64,000 bases of DNA from positions 124,001-188,000 of the forward strand of contig NZ_JACRTE010000004.1 in assembly GCF_014385105.1 (NCBI RefSeq), in the 5' to 3' direction. This document shows positions 36,604-43,537 of the stretch, piece after piece. Position numbers and translations under genes: made by a program. Each line of letters starts with the position of its first letter. Position 1 is the first letter of the stretch. The notes under the pieces are model-generated. The model made no database searches and was not told where the DNA came from. It saw only the letters and a list, made by a program, of their open reading frames with translations. The DNA is from Qingrenia yutianensis (GTDB lineage Bacteria; Bacillota; Clostridia; UMGS1810).

Positions 36604-36633
36604 GAAAATTCCCCCTTTTAAAACGCGGTAAAA

Positions 36634-39252
36634 TCAGTGTGCGTCGTACCAGGTTTTTCCCTCGCCGACCTCCGCAACAAGGCGCGCTTTAAGGTCGCAC
36701 GCGCTTTCCATACACTCTTTTAAAATCTTTTTAACCTTTTCTTTTTCGGGAATGTACGTTTCAATCAAAAGTTCGTCGTGCACCTGCAAAATGAGTTTCG
36801 ATTTCAGATTTTCCGCTTTCAGCGCGTTGTAAACTTTCACCATCGCAATTTTTATAATGTCTGCGGCAGTGCCCTGAATAGGCGTGTTGAGCGCCATTCT
36901 CTCGCCCGACGAACGGAGCATAAAGTTGGACGATTTAAGCTCGGGAATATAGCGCCGTCTGCCGAAAATCGTTTCGACAAATCCTTGCTCCTTGCCCGTT
37001 TTAACAATGTTTTCCATATATTTTTTAATGCCCGAATATTTTTCGAAATATCCGTCGATATACGCTTTTGCCTCTTTGCGCGTAACATGCAGATCCTGTG
37101 CGAGCGAAAATTCGCCCTTGCCGTAAACAATGCCGAAATTTATCGCCTTTGCCTTTGAACGGAGCATAGGCGTGATTTCATCATCTGTCACGCCGAAAAC
37201 GTTTTTCGCGGTGGCGGTGTGAATGTCCGCGCCGTTCTTGAATGCTTCAATCATATTTTTGTCATCGGCAATGTGCGCGAGAACCCTTAATTCAATCTGT
37301 GAATAATCTGCGTCAACAAGCGTGTATTCGTCGTTTTTCGCAACAAACATTTTGCGGATTTCGCGCCCCAGTTCTTTGCGCTGGGGAATGTTCTGCAAAT
37401 TCGGCTCGGTTGAGCTTATTCTGCCCGTCACGGTGACGGTTTGGTTAAAGCTTGAATGTACGCGCCCGTCACTGCCGATAACCGCCAAAAGTCCGTCCGC
37501 ATAGGTGGATTTCAGCTTTGTCAGCATACGGTATTCCAAAATATATTCAACAATGTCGTTGTATCCGCGGAGTTTTTCCAAAACCTCCGCGTTTGTGGAA
37601 TATCCCGTTTTCGTCTTTTTAACGGCAGGCAAATTCAGCTTTTCAAACAGAATTACGCCGAGCTGTTTGGGCGACGAAATGTTAAATTCCTCGCCTGCGA
37701 TTGCATAAATCTGCTTTTCCAGAATACCGATATTTTCGGACAAATATTTTGAAAAGTCCGAAAGTTTTTGTCTGTCAACCTTAAATCCCTCAATTTCCAT
37801 TGACGCAAGAACCTTTACAAGAGGCAGTTCAATGTCGTATAAAAGGTGCGGCTGTTCGTGCTTTTCCGCCTCGGCCTTTTCATATTTCCAAAGAGCCGAT
37901 ACCGCGTCGGTTTCTCCGGCGGCAATGCGCGAAAACGTTTCGGAATTAAGCGCCGAAACGGTGCATTTTTCTTTTTTTAACGTTTCTTTCAAATCGGGAA
38001 TTTCAATGTCTAAAAATTCACTTGCAACCGCGCTGATTTCGTAGTTCGAGCGCGACGGATTTAGAATGTATCCGCCCACCGACGTGTCGAAATATTTCCC
38101 GTTAAATTCTATGTTTCTGCCGTGCAGAAGAACAATATCTTTTTTTATGTCGGACGAAATTTTTGTGATGTTTTCATCTTCAAACACACGTTTTATCTCG
38201 CCGTAAAAATCGCCCTCGGTGAACATATCGTTGTAAATTGCAAAAACGGTATCGCCCGAAAGATAGCAAAATGCAAAAATTTCGCCGTCCGCTTCGTAAA
38301 TTCTGTAAACAAGATTGTTGTCATCACCGCACGAAGTTTCGGCTTTGTTAAGCTTTTCAAATTTAACCTCGGCTCTGGTCTTCGCACCGCCTATGCCGAG
38401 TTTTTTCAAAAATGAGTTAAACTCAAGATTTTTAAATATTTTTTCGGTTTTTTCCGCGTCAAAATTGCCGTATAAGTTGTCGTCAAAGTTAAAATCAATC
38501 GGCACAAAACGGTCGATTTTCGCGAGCGTATAGCTTAAATACGCGCTGTCTTTGCCGTCGGCAAGCTTTTTGGCAACGCTCTTTGTGTTTTCGTCCGCGT
38601 GCGCAAAAACTCCGTCGAGATTTTCGTATTTCCGGATAAGTCCGAGCGCGGTTTTTTCACCTATTCCGGCAACTCCCGGAATATTGTCCGAGCTGTCGCC
38701 CATAAGCGCCTTAACGTCAATAAACCGCTCGGGCGTAACTCCGTATTTTTCAAAAACCGCGTCCTCGTCGTATGATGTGGTTTCGTTCGCACCGCCCTTG
38801 GTGACGGTGAGAAGAATTTTTGTGTTTTGGCTTGCAAGCTGTAAATCGTCCCTGTCGCCCGTGACGATATAGCATCCGACATTTTCTTCGTCGCAAATTC
38901 TGCTGATTGTGCCGATAATGTCGTCCGCCTCGTAGCCCTCTTTTTCGTACATTGCAATGTTAAGCGCCGACAAAACGTCCTTTAAAATCGGCATCTGCAT
39001 AGCAAGCTCCTTGGGCATAGGCTTTCTCTGCGCCTTGTAGCCGTCATACATTTTATGGCGGAAGGTAGGCGCTTTTAAGTCAAACGCAACACACACATAG
39101 TCGGGCGAAAGCTCGTCAATATTTTTAAAAAGTATGTTTAAAAAACCGTAAATTCCGTTGGTGAAAACTCCGCTTTTGTTTGTGAGAAGTTTTATGCCGT
39201 AAAATGCACGGTTTATTATGCTGTTTCCGTCGATAAGCAATAATTTTTTCAT
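36634..39252 (-). CDS. polA: DNA polymerase I
   Basis: An 872-residue repair/Okazaki-processing polymerase. The N-terminal 5'-3' exonuclease domain (LLIDGNSIINRAFYG, GIPGVAGIGEKTA) is followed by an exonuclease-like middle domain in which the usual proofreading acidic residues are not evident (near FAFCYLSGD), so 3'-5' activity is probably absent. The polymerase domain carries motif A (DADYSQIELR), motif B (RSKAKAINFGIVYG) and motif C (QVHDELLIE). Start ATG 39252 follows AAGGAG; the frame extends about 156 codons further upstream, but that part overlaps spoVG on the other strand and has no polymerase features. Confidence 0.95.
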   Translation of the reverse strand: MKKLLLIDGNSIINRAFYGIKLLTNKSGVFTNGIYGFLNILFKNIDELSPDYVCVAFDLKAPTFRHKMYDGYKAQRKPMPKELAMQMPILKDVLSALNIAMYEKEGYEADDIIGTISRICDEENVGCYIVTGDRDDLQLASQNTKILLTVTKGGANETTSYDEDAVFEKYGVTPERFIDVKALMGDSSDNIPGVAGIGEKTALGLIRKYENLDGVFAHADENTKSVAKKLADGKDSAYLSYTLAKIDRFVPIDFNFDDNLYGNFDAEKTEKIFKNLEFNSFLKKLGIGGAKTRAEVKFEKLNKAETSCGDDNNLVYRIYEADGEIFAFCYLSGDTVFAIYNDMFTEGDFYGEIKRVFEDENITKISSDIKKDIVLLHGRNIEFNGKYFDTSVGGYILNPSRSNYEISAVASEFLDIEIPDLKETLKKEKCTVSALNSETFSRIAAGETDAVSALWKYEKAEAEKHEQPHLLYDIELPLVKVLASMEIEGFKVDRQKLSDFSKYLSENIGILEKQIYAIAGEEFNISSPKQLGVILFEKLNLPAVKKTKTGYSTNAEVLEKLRGYNDIVEYILEYRMLTKLKSTYADGLLAVIGSDGRVHSSFNQTVTVTGRISSTEPNLQNIPQRKELGREIRKMFVAKNDEYTLVDADYSQIELRVLAHIADDKNMIEAFKNGADIHTATAKNVFGVTDDEITPMLRSKAKAINFGIVYGKGEFSLAQDLHVTRKEAKAYIDGYFEKYSGIKKYMENIVKTGKEQGFVETIFGRRRYIPELKSSNFMLRSSGERMALNTPIQGTAADIIKIAMVKVYNALKAENLKSKLILQVHDELLIETYIPEKEKVKKILKECMESACDLKARLVAEVGEGKTWYDAH

Positions 39253-39405
39253 TTTAAACTCCTTAAATTTATTTGCCTGATTTATCATTATATAATATTT
39301 TGATGAAAAAATCAATATATTATTAGTGAACAAAAAATGAATAAAATATAAAAAAAGCTTCATAATATAAATGTAGAACACAAAATATTTACGGAGGTTT
39401 TCACA

Positions 39406-39696
39406 ATGGAAATAACGGATATCAGAATAAGACAGATTGCTGAAACGGGAAAAATGAAAGCGGTGGTGTCGGTGACGTTTGACAACTGCTTTGTGGTGCA
39501 CGACATCAAAATAATCGAGGGGCAGGACAAGCTTTTTATAGCAATGCCCAGCCGAAAAACTCCCGAAAACGAGTATAAAGACATTGCGCACCCGATAAAT
39601 ATGGAAATGCGCGAGCTTTTGCAGCAGAGAATTATTGATAAATACGAGAGTACGCTCGTTCAGGACGAGCTTAACGCTATTGATATAGTGGGATAG
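39406..39696 (+). CDS. spoVG: SpoVG, RNA/DNA-binding sporulation regulator
   Basis: A 96-residue SpoVG: the conserved start [47 protein letters not shown] and the helical C-terminus match the family over its whole length. It is divergent from polA and preceded by ACGGAGG. SpoVG affects septation, sporulation and surface-gene expression in Firmicutes. It supports a spore-forming host. A strong terminator follows, so it is monocistronic. Confidence 0.95.
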   Translation: MEITDIRIRQIAETGKMKAVVSVTFDNCFVVHDIKIIEGQDKLFIAMPSRKTPENEYKDIAHPINMEMRELLQQRIIDKYESTLVQDELNAIDIVG

Positions 39697-39716
39697 AGTC
39701 TTAATATATAAAGAAT

Positions 39717-39755
39717 GCAAAAAAGGACGGTGAAAATTACCGTCCTTTTTTGCTT
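39717..39755 (+). terminator. Rho-independent terminator of spoVG
   Basis: GCAAAAAAGGACGGT (39717-39731) pairs perfectly with ACCGTCCTTTTTTGC (39739-39753) around a 7-base loop, with a long T-run in the descending arm. It could also stop transcripts coming from the small minus-strand gene at 39825. Confidence 0.9.
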
Positions 39756-39824
39756 GTGTTTGGTGTTTTTAATTGTGTGCAGGCAAAAGTCATTTTGCCG
39801 TTTGTTAAGGTAGGTGATTAAAAA

Positions 39825-39998
39825 TTATTTTGCGCCGTGACACTTGCCGTGAAGAGCACAATGTGCGCACCCTGCGCCGCAAGAGGATTTTCCCTGCCGC
39901 TTATTCTTTACAAGATATTTAACAATAAGCGCAACAATCAAAATAAGCACTGCAGCTACAATAATTGTAGAAATGTTTTGTGCAAGCCAAGCAAACAT
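39825..39998 (-). CDS. FeoB-associated Cys-rich membrane protein
   Basis: A 57-residue protein, MFAWLAQNISTIIV..., with one membrane helix (about 8-28), a basic stretch KNKRQGK and a Cys/His-rich tail CGAGCAHCALHGKCHG. Small proteins of this build usually accompany the ferrous-iron transporter FeoB; no feo gene is within this window, so it is an orphan copy here. The ribosome site CGAGGAGG precedes the ATG at 39998. It may bind iron at the inner membrane face, which is inferred from the Cys pattern. Confidence 0.75.
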   Translation of the reverse strand: MFAWLAQNISTIIVAAVLILIVALIVKYLVKNKRQGKSSCGAGCAHCALHGKCHGAK

Positions 39999-40023
39999 AA
40001 GCAGTCCTCCTCGTTATTTATGT

Positions 40024-40041
40024 AGTTAGTTGTATCTAACT
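40024..40041 (-). promoter_or_regulatory. Palindrome upstream of the FeoB-associated gene (possible metalloregulator operator)
   Basis: AGTTAG-TTGTAT-CTAACT is a perfect 6-bp inverted repeat with a 6-base centre, about 25 bases before the start of the iron-associated gene. The TTAG...CTAA arms recall DtxR/MntR-family operators. The assignment is a guess from position and symmetry. Confidence 0.35.
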
Positions 40042-40116
40042 TACAAAAGAAGTGTAACACATATTTTTTTGTTTGTCAATAGTTTTTTTAATATTTTTAC
40101 GCAAACACAAGGACAA

Positions 40117-40226
40117 GGCAATGCCGCTTGACATTGCCCCGCAAATATTATAATATTATTATGTATAACTGTAGCTAAATAATGTAATAAACGCGCAAGC
40201 ATTAGATTGTTGGGAGTCTAATGCTT
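40117..40226. other. Gene-free AT-rich gap with two hairpins
   Basis: The gap 39999-40397 has no gene. Besides the palindrome at 40024 and the inverted repeat at 40307, it contains GGCAATG/CATTGCC (40117-40123/40132-40138) and AAGCATTAGA/TCTAATGCTT (40197-40206/40217-40226). Neither is followed by a clear T-run. A small RNA is possible but nothing specific supports one. Confidence 0.3.
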
Positions 40227-40306
40227 ATATCCTTGTCTGCTCTCTTTAAATCGTGACATTCAAATTGAGCAATAATGTGAGCTTTTGTTTTACGGTTTAT
40301 ATTATA

Positions 40307-40355
40307 CACTGGATTATTGGTATTGTCAATGTGCAAAATATACAATAATCCAGTG
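40307..40355 (+). promoter_or_regulatory. 13-bp perfect inverted repeat before a small DNA-binding-like gene
   Basis: CACTGGATTATTG (40307-40319) and CAATAATCCAGTG (40343-40355) are perfect reverse complements 23 bases apart, ending about 43 bases before the start at 40398. The arrangement fits an operator for the short protein it precedes (autoregulation) or the stem of an mRNA leader. It could also be the ends of a tiny insertion. Confidence 0.45.
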
Positions 40356-40397
40356 CAAAAATGGTCAAATATATACAAAATTCATAGGGGTGATGTT

Positions 40398-40616
40398 ATG
40401 GAAAACAACGAAAACAAGAACAGTCCGGCGAGAATAAAAGCGAACAACCGATACAATCAAAAGCACTACAAGCATATTACGCTGAATGTTAAAAATGAGG
40501 ATTATCAAGAATTTATGAAACATATCGGCGAAATGGGGTGCAGTATAAACGCATTTTTCATAAAGAGTGCAAAATATTGTCTTGAAAATAAAATTGACGT
40601 GACAAAAATCAAATAA
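40398..40616 (+). CDS. Small putative ribbon-helix-helix-type DNA-binding protein
   Basis: A 72-residue basic protein. The N-terminal about 20 residues are charged and flexible (NENKNSPARIKANNRYNQK). Then comes a short strand, HITLNVKNEDY, and two helices, QEFMKHIGEMG and SINAFFIKSAKYCLEN, a pattern like MetJ/Arc regulators or plasmid and phage small proteins. ATG 40398 follows AGGGGTGAT; the longer frame starts inside the inverted repeat. It lacks any neighbour that would explain it and may be a remnant of a mobile element. The function is not established. Confidence 0.55.
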   Translation: MENNENKNSPARIKANNRYNQKHYKHITLNVKNEDYQEFMKHIGEMGCSINAFFIKSAKYCLENKIDVTKIK

Positions 40617-40651
40617 AATCTGTTATTTTGTTTGAAAATGTTTGAAAATGC

Positions 40652-40680
40652 TTGACTTTTTCCGAAAATCTGTTAAAATT
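40652..40680 (+). promoter_or_regulatory. Possible promoter of the aldolase gene
   Basis: TTGACT (40652-40657) is followed after 17 bases by AAAATT (40675-40680), 37 bases before the aldolase ATG. The -35 is good and the -10 poor, so expression may need an activator. Confidence 0.4.
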
Positions 40681-40716
40681 AAGCTATAAAATTATTGTTA
40701 AGTGAGGTTTTTAATT

Positions 40717-41442
40717 ATGACAGAGGCAGAAATCAAGCAACAGATTTGCGACATAGGCAAAAGAATTTACGACCGCGGAATGGTTGCGTCAAACGACGGA
40801 AACATCTCGGTTAAAATTTCGGAAAACGAATTTTTGTGCACTCCCACGGGCGTGAGCAAAGGTTTTATGACACCCGAATACATATGCAAAATTGATTCCG
40901 ACGGCAAGGTTTTGGAGGCGAACGAGGGTTTCAGACCGTCGTCCGAAATCAAAATGCACCTTCGCGTATACAAAGAGCGCCCCGACGTTAAAAGCGTTGT
41001 TCACGCGCACCCGATGTATGCCACAAGCTTTGCAATCGCAGGTATTCCCCTTGTAGACCCCATTATGCCCGAGGCGGTTATTTCGCTCGGCGCTGTTCCC
41101 ATTGCGGAATACGGCACACCGTCCACCGAGGAAATCCCCGACGCGGTTTCAAAATATTTGCAGGATTTTGACGCTGTTCTTTTGGAAAACCACGGCGCGC
41201 TTTCCTACGGCGATTCGCTTCTTAACGCGTATCACAAAATGGAGTCGCTCGAATTTTACGCACAGCTTTTGTTCCTTTCAAAACAGCTCGGCGGACCCAA
41301 CAAATTTGACAACGAAAACATCAAACGTCTTTATCAGATAAGACGCAACTTTAAAATGACCGGCAAACACCCTGCAAACCTTTGCAACGGTCAGGACTGC
41401 AAGGACTGCAACGTTATGTCCTGCTGTGTCAAGATGAGATAA
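40717..41442 (+). CDS. Class II aldolase (L-fuculose-phosphate aldolase-like)
   Basis: A 241-residue zinc-dependent aldolase of the FucA/AraD group, which splits or isomerises sugar phosphates such as fuculose 1-phosphate. Visible features are the phosphate-binding SNDGNIS, GVSKGF, the metal ligands in VVHAHPMYATSFA, and a later LENHGAL. An extra Cys-rich tail, CNGQDCKDCNVMSCC, is unusual and could bind a metal. ATG 40717 follows GTGAGG; the GTG at 40702 lies in that site. It is followed 19 bases later by a DeoR-type regulator, the usual control partner for such sugar enzymes. The exact substrate is not determined. Confidence 0.82.
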   Translation: MTEAEIKQQICDIGKRIYDRGMVASNDGNISVKISENEFLCTPTGVSKGFMTPEYICKIDSDGKVLEANEGFRPSSEIKMHLRVYKERPDVKSVVHAHPMYATSFAIAGIPLVDPIMPEAVISLGAVPIAEYGTPSTEEIPDAVSKYLQDFDAVLLENHGALSYGDSLLNAYHKMESLEFYAQLLFLSKQLGGPNKFDNENIKRLYQIRRNFKMTGKHPANLCNGQDCKDCNVMSCCVKMR

Positions 41443-41461
41443 AAGGAGTTTTTTATAAAAT

Positions 41462-42220
41462 ATGCTCGCGATTGAACGTCACAACAGAATACTTGAAATG
41501 TTAAAGGAAAACGGCTCGGCGGCAGTCAGTGTTTTGAGCGAGGTTTTGGGTGTTACCGAAGAAACGGTGCGCCGTGACCTTGAAAAAATGGAGAAAAACG
41601 GCGAGCTTATCCGCACGCACGGCGGTGCGGTGAGCGTTGACCAAACCACCGCGGAGCTTTCGTACAACCGCAGATTTAAGGCGTATACCGCCGAAAAGGT
41701 GCGCATTGCAAAAGAGGCATCACGGCACATAAACCCGTTTGACACGGTGTTTATCGACGCGTCAACCACCGCATATTATCTTGCAAACGAAATTAAAAAC
41801 ATCAAAAATTTAACCGTAATTACAAATTCGTTGAAGGTGATTTCGCTTTTGTCCGACAGCGGTGTGAGAGTGGTGAGCGTCGGCGGTGTTTTGAGCGAAA
41901 ACGGTTCATTTGTGGGAAATATTGCGGAAAAATGTATTGAAAAAAGTCTTTTTGCGAACAAAATGTTCTTTTCCGCAAAAGGTTTTGCCGACAATTTTCT
42001 TATTCTGGAGAGCGACGGCGCCGAGGCGGCAGTCAAGCAGAAAATGTTTGAAAATGCGAAAACCAAGTATTTTTTGTGCGACAAAAGCAAGTTCGGCAAG
42101 GTGGGGCATATCAAGCTCACAAGCGCGGACAATGTGGATTATATCATCACTGACAGGCATTTTTCGGAGGACGAGCGCGCGTATCTTGACGAACACGGCA
42201 CAAAAACCGCGGAGGTATAA
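41462..42220 (+). CDS. DeoR-family sugar-responsive transcriptional repressor
   Basis: A 252-residue regulator: an N-terminal winged helix (RILEMLKENG, SVLSEVLGVTEETVRRDLEKM, IRTHGGA) followed by the DeoR sugar-phosphate sensor domain (TVFIDASTTAYYLANEI, VISLLSDSG, VGGVLSENGSFVG). It should sense a phosphorylated sugar. It is encoded after the class II aldolase, in one transcript with ribosome site AAAGGAG, so it probably controls that gene. Confidence 0.9.
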   Translation: MLAIERHNRILEMLKENGSAAVSVLSEVLGVTEETVRRDLEKMEKNGELIRTHGGAVSVDQTTAELSYNRRFKAYTAEKVRIAKEASRHINPFDTVFIDASTTAYYLANEIKNIKNLTVITNSLKVISLLSDSGVRVVSVGGVLSENGSFVGNIAEKCIEKSLFANKMFFSAKGFADNFLILESDGAEAAVKQKMFENAKTKYFLCDKSKFGKVGHIKLTSADNVDYIITDRHFSEDERAYLDEHGTKTAEV

Positions 42221-42331
42221 TTTGCCGTATTTTGAAAAATATTTTCACTTTTATATTAAATACCGTTTTATCATAATTGATAAAGCGGTATTTTTTTGTC
42301 AATTTTTTGGTTAAAACGGCATAATTTTTGA

Positions 42332-42360
42332 TTGACCTGCCGAAAACTATGTGATATACT
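42332..42360 (+). promoter_or_regulatory. Sigma-A promoter of the LysR gene
   Basis: TTGACC (42332-42337), 17 bases, TATACT (42355-42360), 48 bases before the GTG start. Both boxes are close to consensus. Confidence 0.65.
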
Positions 42361-42407
42361 TAAATTGTATAATTGTATGCAAAATTTTAAATTTTCGGAG
42401 GTGCACG

Positions 42408-43337
42408 GTGAATATTCTTCATTTAAGATACGCCGTTGAGGTGGCAAGCACGGGTTCCATAAACAAAGCGGCGGAAAATCTTTTTATGAATCAGCCGAAT
42501 TTGAGCCGTGCGATAAAGGAGCTTGAGGAAAATCTCGGCATTGCTATTTTTGAGCGCACAACGCGCGGAATGATTGTAACGCGCGAGGGCGAGCAGTTTT
42601 TGGAATACGCGCGCAAAATTCTTGCGCAGATAGACGAGGTTGAAAACATCTACAAACGCGAACGCGGCGAAAAACAGCGTTTTTCCGCGTCTGTTCCGCG
42701 CGCAAGCTACATTGCCGAGGCGTTTCTGGCGCTGAATAAGTATATCGACAAAAAAGAGCCGTCCGAAATTTTTTATCAAGAAACAAACTCTATGACAACC
42801 GTCAGCAACATTGTAAACGGCATATGCAGGCTGGGAATTATCCGCTATGCGTCCAACTACGACTCGTATTTCAAACGGCTTTTGGAGGAGAAAAATCTTT
42901 CGTATGAGCTTATAACAGAGTTCGGTTATGTTGCCGCTATGAGCGAGAAACACGAGCTTGCAAAAGAAAAAACAGTGTCGTGCGAGAGCCTTTCTGCGTT
43001 TACCGAAATTGTGCACACCGATTCTTCAACTCCGCCGCAGCCTTTTCCGTCGCATAAAAGAGAGGTAACAGAGGATAATATAAACAAGCGTATTTTTGTG
43101 TTTGACCGTGCGAGCCAGTTTGACATTCTTTCGGAAAACACCGACAGTTTTATGTGGGTTTCGCCGCTTCCCAAAAGCCTTTGCGAGCGTTACAGGCTTG
43201 TGCAGAAAAGGTCGGAGGAAAGCAAGAAAATCTACAAGGATATGCTTATTTACAGAGGCGACTACAAGCTTTCAAAGCTGGACAGCATCTTCATCTCCGA
43301 AGTTTGCAGAGTTAAAAGGGAATGTTTTAATTTTTGA
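42408..43337 (+). CDS. LysR-family transcriptional regulator
   Basis: A 309-residue regulator with the LysR helix-turn-helix at the N-terminus (LRYAVEVASTGSINKAAENLFMNQPNLSRAIKELEENLG, cited only as positions 4-43) followed by a ligand-binding domain less conserved than usual. The start is the GTG at 42408, since CGGAGGTG lies 8 bases before it and the longer frame adds nothing family-like. It is followed by adhE in the same direction, separated by a promoter and a Rex-type site, so it may help control adhE, but it also has its own promoter. The effector is unknown. Confidence 0.85.
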   Translation: MNILHLRYAVEVASTGSINKAAENLFMNQPNLSRAIKELEENLGIAIFERTTRGMIVTREGEQFLEYARKILAQIDEVENIYKRERGEKQRFSASVPRASYIAEAFLALNKYIDKKEPSEIFYQETNSMTTVSNIVNGICRLGIIRYASNYDSYFKRLLEEKNLSYELITEFGYVAAMSEKHELAKEKTVSCESLSAFTEIVHTDSSTPPQPFPSHKREVTEDNINKRIFVFDRASQFDILSENTDSFMWVSPLPKSLCERYRLVQKRSEESKKIYKDMLIYRGDYKLSKLDSIFISEVCRVKRECFNF

Positions 43338-43361
43338 TATGTATTTTATAGTATATCGTTT

Positions 43362-43390
43362 TTGATATATTGCTATATTTTATTTACTAT
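43362..43390 (+). promoter_or_regulatory. Candidate promoter of adhE
   Basis: TTGATA (43362-43367) and TACTAT (43385-43390) are 17 bases apart. The -10 is imperfect. It lies 18 bases before the Rex-type operator, nearly the same geometry as in the mdh operon. Confidence 0.45.
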
Positions 43391-43408
43391 TCCTAATGTG
43401 AAAAAACT

Positions 43409-43426
43409 ATGTTAAAATTTTAACAA
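43409..43426 (+). promoter_or_regulatory. Rex operator before adhE
   Basis: ATGTTAA-AATT-TTAACAA matches the Rex consensus TTGTTAA-N4-TTAACAA at 13 of 14 defined positions (first base differs). adhE is a classical Rex target in Clostridia. It is followed by a leader of about 110 bases before the adhE start. Confidence 0.75.
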
Positions 43427-43472
43427 AGGTAAGAGATGTTAAAATTTTGCCTTTGGAAAAGCGATGCAGTCG

Positions 43473-43510
43473 GCACGGCGGGGAAGTTTTCATCAAAAGA
43501 TGTGCCGTGC
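43473..43510 (+). other. Stem-loop in the adhE leader
   Basis: GCACGGC (43473-43479) pairs with GCCGTGC (43504-43510) across a 24-base loop, ending just before the ribosome site GGGAGG. It might affect mRNA stability or processing, as adhE messages are processed in other bacteria; nothing here proves that. Confidence 0.35.
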
Positions 43511-43537
43511 GTATTAAGAATGGGAGGCCTTAATATT

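Noticed and set aside
39253..39720. N-terminal extension of the polA reading frame by about 156 residues
   Set aside because: It overlaps spoVG on the other strand, has no polymerase-like text, and a good ribosome site marks the ATG at 39252.
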